NCBI GenBank assembly: GCA_028280565.1
Contig: JANQLQ010000223.1
Location: forward strand, 1-33,381
DNA length: 33,381 nucleotides
Source: Fulvivirga sp.
GTDB taxonomy: Bacteria > Bacteroidota > Bacteroidia > Cytophagales > Cyclobacteriaceae
Direction: 5' to 3'
Numbering within the stretch: the stretch's first letter is position 1; each line of letters starts with the position of its first letter. Shown in pieces: positions 16,024 to 25,000 of the stretch. The notes beneath the pieces are model-generated. The model did no database searches and had not been told where the DNA came from. It saw nothing but the letters and a program-made list of their open reading frames with translations. A program made the translations under genes and the position numbers.

Positions 16024-17418
16024 CTAATTCCCCGGCATTTTATTTTTATTGTGAACTAGATTAAACTGCGGATCTCGTGTTACCTTATACATCTTAACCG
16101 TTGTTCCTGTGCTATCAATTTCCTTTACATAAATTGCCCTTGAACCAGGTACTTTACCCGGAGATTCAATGCTTATTTGAACATTACCATTTCCAAGCAC
16201 TCTTAGTTGTGGCGGTTTTGAGTTAGCCGGTGCTTTTTTCAAAAACCTTTTCAAGTTTGCTTTTTGAGCCTCGTTTAGTACTGCGTTCTGACCTCTAGGT
16301 GATTGATTGGTTCTTTTTAAACCGTTTCTCGGTGTTCTTGATGTTTGTCCACTTAGCCCTGCTTCCCCTGAAATCATCAATGCTGTTTCTGCCGCAAAGA
16401 ACATCGTACCATAAAGAGGAGTCATAGTATTATAATTTACTTCTGCCTCTGGGTTTTGTAATTGGCTCAAAAGAGCTTGTTCTTGTGCATTTCCTGCAGG
16501 CGCTTCCGCGTCAACAATTGCAAAAACTTCATTTTGATTGTAGATCACTAAAGAACCATCTGCCGCTTGTGTTGCAAATGCAGCACCTATATTATTATAA
16601 GTTTGACCATCTATGTCAATCGTTTGATCATTTCCTTCTCTCCAGATTACGGATTCGTTACCATCATCATCCGAATATCTATACCAGTCCCTTCCGTCAG
16701 GATCAACATTAGAAATTGGATTATTAGCCGCCCAACTGTAAGGTGATAATTGATTATAGTCTTCAGCATTGGGATCATGGATAGGTGTTCTCCAAATGGC
16801 CGGATCATACTGTCTCCACTCAAAATCATACAGGTTAACGTCTAAATCCGTTTTCCATTCCTTATTCTGGTAGAGGAACTTATTCTTTTTAGCGGTAACG
16901 CGGTTGAAGGAGTTAAAAGTTAAACCGCCGGGATAGTAGTCATTTGTCTTTACTACAGGGTGCTCATGCAACGTCACCTTAACATCATCCCAAAATACAC
17001 GACCTGTGGCACTTTCCATCGATACAAAACAATATATAAAACCCGGTTCTTCGATCACAATTTCGCCTGGGAAAGTTACGTATTCTTTATCAAAGTTGGC
17101 CGAGCTGCTGACCTGTTTGAACCCTGATCTTATGTAAGTCATGTTCTGATCAAAAAGGATGTAGTTCAGGTACGCTGCTGGTATTATGTCAGCGTCTGTG
17201 CCTTGTAACCCTATGATCCCGTACGCATTATCAAACATATCAAAGGTCGCTTGTTCGGCTGGCACACCGCTGCCATCGATCCCTCCAAAGGCCCCAGCCA
17301 CCGCTGCCACGAAAGCTGGCAGATTCCCCGGGTTGCTGTAACCCGTACTCCCTTCGAAGTAGGCATACCCCTCAATCTCTACCGTGTCCCCAGTGCCGAT
17401 CTCTAATTGTTCAGCCAC
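16024..17418 (-). CDS. Orphan RHS C-terminal fragment with toxin tip (chimeric 5' end)
   Basis: Residues 10-155 closely match an internal part of the large RHS protein (EGYAYFEG, GNLPAFVAAVAGAFGGI, ATGRVFWDD). The usual core end follows (WRQYDPAIW, SPYSWAANNPISNVDPDGRD, to about residue 243), then a tip unlike that of the large protein. Its last 80 residues (LNEAQKANLKRFLKKAP; GSRAIYVKEIDSTGTTVKMY; FNLVHNKNK) resemble a small polymorphic-toxin module whose activity I cannot name. No signal peptide, PKD-like or YD-repeat region is present, so it cannot be delivered alone. It opens with a GTG; the first eight codons (AEQLEIGT) belong to the primase-like fragment upstream, in the frame lost by one inserted G. 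Probably a silent tip cassette. Confidence 0.75.
   Translation of the reverse strand: MAEQLEIGTGDTVEIEGYAYFEGSTGYSNPGNLPAFVAAVAGAFGGIDGSGVPAEQATFDMFDNAYGIIGLQGTDADIIPAAYLNYILFDQNMTYIRSGFKQVSSSANFDKEYVTFPGEIVIEEPGFIYCFVSMESATGRVFWDDVKVTLHEHPVVKTNDYYPGGLTFNSFNRVTAKKNKFLYQNKEWKTDLDVNLYDFEWRQYDPAIWRTPIHDPNAEDYNQLSPYSWAANNPISNVDPDGRDWYRYSDDDGNESVIWREGNDQTIDIDGQTYNNIGAAFATQAADGSLVIYNQNEVFAIVDAEAPAGNAQEQALLSQLQNPEAEVNYNTMTPLYGTMFFAAETALMISGEAGLSGQTSRTPRNGLKRTNQSPRGQNAVLNEAQKANLKRFLKKAPANSKPPQLRVLGNGNVQISIESPGKVPGSRAIYVKEIDSTGTTVKMYKVTRDPQFNLVHNKNKMPGN
16952..17397. repeat. Direct repeat of RHS core DNA (copy in orphan tip)
   Basis: This stretch aligns without large gaps to 19941-20387 inside the large RHS gene, same strand and frame. 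Similarity is high in GC-rich stretches (for instance 17300-17385 against 20277-20375) and stops abruptly at the primase junction on one side and the tip on the other. Such homology would allow recombination to move the orphan tip onto the full-length protein. Confidence 0.75.
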
Positions 17419-17635
17419 CTATCCTCCGGATAAGCTTTTCCACCTGGATGTGGTTATACAGGTCGAGGTTATGGCGGATAGCCTTTTGCTCTTCGGTTTT
17501 GATCTTCAACGTGGCCCGCATCTGGTCAAGCCCCTCTAACCGGATGCCGCCCAGTACGGTGATCGCTAACGGCGCATGGTCATAGGTGAGGCAATCGGGG
17601 TTGGTGGTGTTTAGTAATGGTTTGGCCAAGCTCAT
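17411..17635 (-). pseudogene. Primase-like domain fragment (copy 2), split from the RHS tip by a frameshift
   Basis: The 74-aa frame (MSLAKPLLNTTNPDCLTYDH) carries the same domain as copy 1 at 13293-13532, with TLKIK, RHNLDLYN and QVEKLIRR. It ends at a stop right after RRIGG. Removing one G near 17418-17419 changes the reading to RRIVAEQLEIGT, which matches copy 1 (RMVAEHLEIGT) and joins the fragment in frame to the orphan RHS tip. So 16024-17635 was once one chimeric frame. An in-frame TAG lies just upstream of the ATG, so the fragment has a defined beginning. No catalytic primase motif is present. Confidence 0.6.
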
Positions 17636-17777
17636 CAGCTATTTTTTTGCCTTAATATATTTATTAATTCAAAACTTTTCTGCTAAAACAATCCCCATAA
17701 CTAAACATAAATACTATCCGTTAATTGATTTCTATATACTTATAAGCTAATTTCAGCCTTATTTCATAGGCTATCAC

Positions 17778-18128
17778 ATGGGATTTGCTTACAACTTAAA
17801 GAAGTACAGAACTGCTAGGGGGATTTCACAAGATGAACTTTCTAAAAGGATTGGTAGCCATGCTGTTCAACTCTCTCGCTATGAGCATGGACTTTCAGTT
17901 CCTTCTGTTGAGGTAGTAAAGAAGATTTCTGAGGCACTAGATGTTTCTATTGACGAGTTGGTGTTTGGTGACAAGGACCAGAAGATTGATCAGACTATAA
18001 AAGACAGGGAACTGATCACCTTATTTCAAAAGGTAGAACTGCTTTCTGGCAAACAACGGGAAACCGTTAAAGAACTTCTTAACGCTTTTATTTTCCAAAA
18101 AGACATTCAACAGAAACTCGCACAATAG
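17778..18128 (+). CDS. XRE-family HTH transcriptional regulator
   Basis: The 116-aa protein has a complete XRE-type helix-turn-helix at residues 6-62 (LKKYRTARGISQDELSKRIG, then LSRYEHGLSVPSVEVVKKIS and LDVSIDELVFGD). A helical C-terminal tail (ITLFQKVELLSGKQRETVKELLNAF) could dimerise, like that of the broken regulator at 13637. It is divergent from the primase-like fragment and tip cassette 142 bases away, and its stop lies two bases before a secreted-protein gene, so those two form an operon. A repressor of the neighbouring cassette is plausible; no operator was identified. Confidence 0.88.
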   Translation: MGFAYNLKKYRTARGISQDELSKRIGSHAVQLSRYEHGLSVPSVEVVKKISEALDVSIDELVFGDKDQKIDQTIKDRELITLFQKVELLSGKQRETVKELLNAFIFQKDIQQKLAQ

Positions 18129-18130
18129 AC

Positions 18131-18583
18131 ATGAAAACAAAGCTGCTCATTTTCATAATCTGTATTTCAACTTCCACGCTACTAGCTCAAAATAAACCTG
18201 AAGATGTGCTCGATAAGTTTTTCAGGACCTATGAGACAGAAGGAAGTGATAAAGCACTTGATTATATCTTTTCTACAAACAAATGGATGAGCAACTCCAA
18301 ACAACAAATTGACGATCTAAAATCAAAATTAAAAAGGACAGTGGAATTAATCGGAGATTATAATGGGTATGAACTTATGGTTAAAAGATCAATAAAAAAT
18401 CATTTAGAACTTTATTCATTCATTGTTAAGTATGATCGTCAACCCCTCCGATTTTCTATCTTATTATACAAACCGAAAGATAATTGGCGACTTCAAAACT
18501 TTAAGTATGATGATAACTTAGATGCTGAACTGGAAGAAGCTGCTACTGCCTATCGCTTACGTGAGAATTTACCTGATTATTAG
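18131..18583 (+). CDS. Secreted 150-aa protein of unknown function
   Basis: A signal peptide (MKTKLLIFIICISTSTLLAQ) leads into a soluble domain of about 130 residues with a helix (EDVLDKFFRTYETEGSDKAL), a lysine-rich middle (DDLKSKLKRTVELIGDYNGY) and strands (LELYSFIVKYD, FSILLYKPKDNWRLQNFKY). The order, with a final W-x-L-x-x-F strand, resembles the cystatin/NTF2-like folds of small secreted Bacteroidota proteins, but I cannot name the family. It starts two bases after the XRE stop, so it is probably co-expressed. Its last 41 bases overlap the convergent membrane gene on the other strand. Confidence 0.7.
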   Translation: MKTKLLIFIICISTSTLLAQNKPEDVLDKFFRTYETEGSDKALDYIFSTNKWMSNSKQQIDDLKSKLKRTVELIGDYNGYELMVKRSIKNHLELYSFIVKYDRQPLRFSILLYKPKDNWRLQNFKYDDNLDAELEEAATAYRLRENLPDY

Positions 18584-19073
18584 CAAATATCTTTTTGAGG
18601 TCAGGCTGTAACACCCAAACTCCAATAAATACTATCAAAAAAGACAAGTATACTATTTCCACCTTCTTCTTTTCTAAGCCTTCCCTTTCCTGATTTAGAA
18701 TAAAAGAACGAACAGAAAAATGGACTACCTGCAAGAATGCAAAAACATAATAAGCAAAAAGCACTATAAGATATGGGGGCATTTCTGTCTCAACCACTTC
18801 TCCATTATCCTTCAGTACAGCCGATATCGACAAGAAGCCAAACAAATAAAAACAGTTCAACTTAAATAAAATATCCGATCTGTAATCTTCATCAGACAGT
18901 CTATCGTTCAGGTTAGAACCCACCACAAAATACCATCCAAATATGACAAAGTAAGCTATGATACTGGCAATGGTAAAGGGTATATAAAATGCATCTCCGA
19001 TTAATGATGCTATGATCAATGGCAGAAGGAGCATCAAAAATACTTGCCATGCATCTCTTTTAAATAATATCAT
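18543..19073 (-). CDS. Polytopic membrane protein, probable immunity protein for the RHS tip
   Basis: The 176-aa product has four to five membrane helices (around residues 8-27, 30-52, 70-88, 103-125 and 140-156) with charged loops such as NLNDRLSDEDYRSD and LNQEREGLEKKK. Its ATG overlaps the stop of the large RHS gene by 4 bases (ATGA), the classic coupling of toxin and immunity genes. A membrane-spanning immunity protein suggests that the cognate toxin acts on or through the inner membrane, for instance by forming pores. This is inferred from position and topology; I recognise no named family. Confidence 0.7.
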   Translation of the reverse strand: MILFKRDAWQVFLMLLLPLIIASLIGDAFYIPFTIASIIAYFVIFGWYFVVGSNLNDRLSDEDYRSDILFKLNCFYLFGFLSISAVLKDNGEVVETEMPPYLIVLFAYYVFAFLQVVHFSVRSFILNQEREGLEKKKVEIVYLSFLIVFIGVWVLQPDLKKIFANNQVNSHVSDRQ

Positions 19074-22000
19074 TGATCAATATTAAAAAGATTTCTAAAA
19101 TACTGCTTGGTCGCTTCAATTGTATTATCAATAAATGCCCCGGCTGCGTCTAAATTTGCTGTTACCTCAGCAGACACTTGACCAGCTGTAACCCCTAAAC
19201 TAAACTCATTTTTCTGAGTTTTTCCAAAAGTATGCTTGGCTTTCCCGACACTCGCACTTCCTGTAGTTTCCCTGAGCTGAACACCTCCAACCAAACCTCC
19301 ATCTGATATACTTAATTTACCTTTAACATCAGATTGCTCAAAATTACCACCCGACTCCAAGATTTTTAAACCAAAATTTGTGGTCACAGCTGAAGTTGAC
19401 ATTTCATTAGACCCATCCGTCCCAGCTTGAACTTCGACAGCAAATGCTTTACCTGTCGCCTCAATATGTGCCAGTTTACCTAGCTTTATTTTACCACCTA
19501 GCCCAGTTGCTTGACCACCTACCTTCGCAGATAAAATACGGCTAGCATTCTTATTTGATGACCTTAAGTTTGAAGTAACATTCGGTTGTAGTGCGGAACC
19601 AAGGAATCCTCTTGAAAAACCACCACCATCACAATTCGGATCATCAGGGGGACAATCACCAAAAGGATCATTGTATCTTATCGGGTTATTAAAACTGTAG
19701 TGATATGGCGAATAACTTTCTAAAGAATCTGCTTTTGGATCAATTTGCCACCAATGAGGAGCCCAATAATCATAAACGCGATACTTGCTCATGTCTACTT
19801 CCAACCCTAAATCCGTGATCCGTTCAGTTCTGAACGTTTTCTCTCCTATGCCTTGATTATATAAATATTTGTTAGGTACCGTAGTTATCCTATCATAGCT
19901 ATTAAATATGCCTCCAAAGGGGTAAAAATCACTTCTCTGCACTACAGGATGCTCATTTACAGTTACCTTAAAGTCATCCCAGAATACCCGTCCTGTCGCA
20001 TTCTCCATAGACACGAAGCAGTAAATAAACCCGGCTTCCGGGACAATGATGTCATTCGGGAAAATCACGTGCTCTTTACCAAAATTGGCTGCCCCGGTGA
20101 TCTGCTTAAAACCAGACTGCCTGTAGACCATCTCCTGATCAAAGAAAATATAGTTCAAATACGCCGCTGGCACATTATCATCCCCACTGCCCTGCAGGCC
20201 GATGGTCCCGTAGGCATTGTCAAAAAGATCAAAGGTAGCCTGTTCAACAGGGACACCACTGCCATTGATCCCGCCAAAAGCCCCGGCTACTGCTGCCACA
20301 AAAGCCGGCAGGTTCCCCGGACTGCTGTAGCCCGTGCCTCCTTCAAAGTAGGCATACCCCTCCATACGGACCGTATCCCCTGCACCTACCTGTAAACTGA
20401 TCGCCGGGCCAATAGGGTTCACGTTATCCAACTCGGCCACTTCATCCGGACTTTGAGAAGCCACAGTAAAGGTCACCCTCGTTTCCTGAACATTACTGAA
20501 TAACGCTTCTTCATTGGCCGCTTCTTCACTTTCCATCGTGGCCATAAAAACGTGTGTTTTAGGGTTGGTCGTAAATACCACGCGGTTATTCCCTAAGTGA
20601 TCTTTCAAGAAATACTCGTAGTCAAAACTACCAATATCGTTGTTAGGTACAACACGGCCTTCTTCGTGTTGTATCAATTGGAGTTCGTCATTCTCGTAAA
20701 TAAACTCCCCAATGTAATCGGTCCGCTTTGTAGGTTTATCGATTTCGTATACAATTTGGCTGTGCTTGATACCCCCTGCATCATAAATGTACTTGATATA
20801 GTTACTCGCGTCTTTTTCCACATGCTGGGGTAAGTTGAGGTAATTGTACACAACAGAAGTGATGCCTTTATTGAGGTCTTGCGTCATATTGCCATTCTCA
20901 TCATAAGTATAATCATTGCCAAAGGTGTTCCCGTCTTTAAATCCTTGATTGTCATCCCCGTCATCAGACACGGACAGTAATTGATTGCTTTGCACGGCCC
21001 CCGTGCCATAATAATAGGTAAGCACATCCATAACATCGCCGGATGAACCATTCCGAGCCAGGGTTTTTATATTACCATTCAAATCATAGGATAAACCGCT
21101 TATCCCATAGTTAGGCGTAGACACGTCATTTTTGAAATGGCCGGCGGAAGTGATCCTATTTACACCGTCATAGCTGTAGGCGTAACCTCTTTGAGAAAGC
21201 CCTAGGTCATCACTCCATTTTACAGCGCTTATATTACCATTGAAAGTTTTTACGGCGCTTATGCCTGGCAAAGTAGTATTGTAACCTAACTCCATCCCAA
21301 AGTAGTCGTTCTCTGCCTGTGCCTCAGACTCAGCCAGGTCGCTATCATTGATCCCTGTAAGCCAGCCCCGAATATTGTAACGGTAGTCTATCGATTGGGC
21401 GAAACTGCTGCCATTATCCTCAGAATGTAGGTTTTTTTCTATCAACTCTCCTAGCTCGTTGTATTCGTTATGGGATAGCAGCTTCTGACCGAAGTTGGTG
21501 CCATTCTCTATGATCTCGTGCCAAGTATTCACCAACCGGCCTTCGTGGTCATAGTCAAACTGTCGATGTATTACATATTCCTTAGTATTTCCAGCAGATG
21601 ACATCACAGCATTACTGATCGTACTACCGGTTTGAAACAATGCCACATCTGCCAGTAAAGGCCCTGTAGAGGGGGCAGAAGATGTGTGTTTGACGGCACC
21701 GTCTATTTTATAAAGGATACTAGTGCCTACACGCTCCACCCTCAATTTAGACCCTTGTTGGTAGGTGCCTATAGGCCCTACAGGAGTGCCATTCTCATAC
21801 ACATGCACCGTACCATCGGCAAATGGATAGATAGCGTATCCTATCGTGTTATAGTTAGCGGAGGCGTTCGTAGTCGATAGTCCAAACATTCGCCCTTTAT
21901 TTGTTTCAATCGCCTCCATCTCTATCCAGCCATCTTCACCCGTGGCTATGCTCTTGGTAGAAGCAGCCCCAGCATTGCCCCATACGGAAGATGCTGTCTT

Positions 22001-25000
22001 AGTTAATGAATTAGGATTTACCTTTACTCCTACCAAATCTGCCCATACTATCGGTTGAACTTTTTTCTCATGGCTGGTTTTGGTCTCCAATACATTGCCT
22101 ACAAAATCATATCGATAAGTGATCCTTTCCATCTCACCGATAAGGTTCTCGCTTTGGGATTGGATCACCCTGTACCGGTCATCGTAATATAACACACCTT
22201 CCATCCATACATTTGAACCATCAAGACTTTTCGACTTTGTTCCAGTTACCTGGTCTCTTACAGGGTCATGGGCTAAATTATTTCCCAACTCTACCACAAA
22301 AGGATAATAGGTCGCATGGGGAAAGGTATAGTCATCGTAATACGTAACGGTGAGATAATCATTTTCATTTGCCACAGGGGGGTAAGTATTATTGGTATAG
22401 CCATGGACGTCCGTACCTTTTTCTTCGTAAAATTGATTTGCATTCTTAACCGCTGTTCTTATAGCTGTTAAGCTTAAGACCCCCATGTCGACAACCCCGG
22501 TCAGCACCTGGCGGTTCAGTGCATCGTATTTGGTGAACGTCCAATCGTTTTTATCATCCCGCTGGTTACCGTCTTGAGATAGTACGAGACGATCTCGTGT
22601 GTCATAGACCAAATATACCGGCTGCGCACCCGGGGCTCTTTTTTCAATCATCCGGTTACGTTCGTCGTATTCATAGAGAAATGCCCAGCGATGCAAGAAA
22701 GCAGCCCGATTGGAACTTACAGCAAAAAACTCGTTGTTTAACCTATCACTTGCCGCAGGGGGAAGGACTATTCTCAACCTCCCCAAATCATCATAGATAT
22801 AATATGTTTCCGCCCATGTAGAGGCATCTACTTGTGATTTTTTTAGGACGGTCCGGCCCTGCCGGTCGACAAAGGAGATTAATGGGTTCCCATCTTCATC
22901 CGTCACAGTGTTCTTATACAGCTGACGCGGGCCGTAGTATTGTCTCGTTTGACTGGTGATCTCTGCAGCCTTCCATAAGATTACTTCATTGGCCAAATTC
23001 GTTTCATACGATTGACGGATAGTAGCACTTCCAATTTGCCAGTCAGCCCCGGGAGCACCCTGTTCTATGATACGATTCAATGGACTATCTTCAAGACGAG
23101 CTTCTGAATATGGCCGATCACCACTATATAATGAATTGTAATAAGCCATTTGAGCACTTATCGCATTGTTCTTAAAAGACCCATCATTTGATGAAGCGAT
23201 ATAGGGAAGGTACTTTTTTGTTTCTATCGCTAGAGCATCGTATTCCAACGGCCTCACCATGTCTTCAAAACCGGGGCTACTCATTAGGGCAATTTGTTGA
23301 CTCGGTCTCCCTAAACCATCAAAATACTGGATTTCCATTGATGCTTCCCCAACTTTGAGAGTATTAGGATCGCATTCTCCGTTAACACTGGGTATTTGAT
23401 CTATACCGGCCATTACCTTTACACCCGGTATTCGAATCGTGGTTGTGGAGACATAGTTCTTATCACTTAAACTTATAAACTGTGGTATTCTTACACTTAT
23501 TTTTACGCTGTTAGAGGTGACAGACATACATTCATCATTAGCCATACGCCTATACCATCGATCTGAGGGTATGCCTCCAGGAGGATCGTAAGAAGCACTT
23601 GTACCATTTGAAAGATTCGTCCATTGAGAAACACCGCTAGTCGAGTACTGCCATTGATAAGTTATTGTACCATGACCTCCTGATGCCGGTGAAATGCTCG
23701 ATAATATGGTAGGGTCTTGCCATTCACATATTCCTTGGTCACCTTCTATGCTACCCGGTTGTAATAAAGGTCTTAAGACAATGGTCTTTGAAGTTGTTGG
23801 ACTTGAACAAGGACCTACTACAAAACGAGCAGCAACCGTTCCCTCAGCACCTTGGTTCCATCTAATTGTAATTGTTTCCCCAGGACTTCCACCTGAAATG
23901 ACATCACCGCCTAATATTGTCCATGACACGTATTGGTCCAAATCATTATTGCTGATCGTGTAGGTAGTACTTGAATTATAACAGGAAAAAGAAGGCCCAC
24001 TTATTTGAGGCAATACATCTATTATTCTTGTAGCCATCGGTCCTGAACAGGGGCCAGCCACAAAATGAGCACCAATTGTTTTTTGGGTGTTTTGATACCA
24101 ACTCACGGTAATATTATTTCCGGGGCTTCCCCCAGAAATAATGCTACCCCCGGTTATAGTCCAGACTACATTTAAATTCTCGCTATTTGTAACAGTATAG
24201 GAATTACCTGAGCATGAAAGAGCCGGGCCGCTTATGTGCGGGACATCATATAATTTGGGATTAAAATTGTTCACACTTACTTTGACAGTATTAGATATCG
24301 AACTCATACAGTTATTACTAGCTATGCGTCTATACCATCGATCCGAAGGTAGACCTACAGGAGGATCATATGAAGAACTGTTAGCACTTCCGATATCTGT
24401 CCATGAAGTACTGCCATTGTTTGAATACTGCCATTGATAGTTTATGGCACCGTTGCCTCCTGAAGCCGGTGAGATACTTGACAAAACAGCAGGATCTGTT
24501 TCATTACATAATACTTGATTACCAGCTATACTTCCCGGTTGTAAAGGAGAACTGATCGTGACATTTTTTGTGGCCGTAGGTCCTGTGCATATAGCCCTGA
24601 CAAAACGGGCACTGACCGTTCCCCCTGCACTTCGATGCCATCTAATCGTCACTGTTTCCCCTGGACTGCCCCCCGAAATGACATCCCCTCCTGATATTGT
24701 CCATGATACATATTCATTAAAATCATTGTTGGTAACGCTGTAAGTAGCATTTGAATTATGGCAGGAAAAAGTAGGCCCGTTTATGTTTGGTAAGGCATCT
24801 ATTATCCTTGTAGCAGTTGGACCCGAGCAAGGGCCTGCAGCAAAATATGCCCTGATCGTTTTTTGGGCACTATGGTGCCACCCCACTGTCACAGTCTTTC
24901 CAGGACTTCCTCCTGAAATAACATCGCCGCCCGATACCGTCCAAACTACAACAAAATTCTGACTGTTATTCGTTACTGTGTAGGTACTCCCCGAACATGA

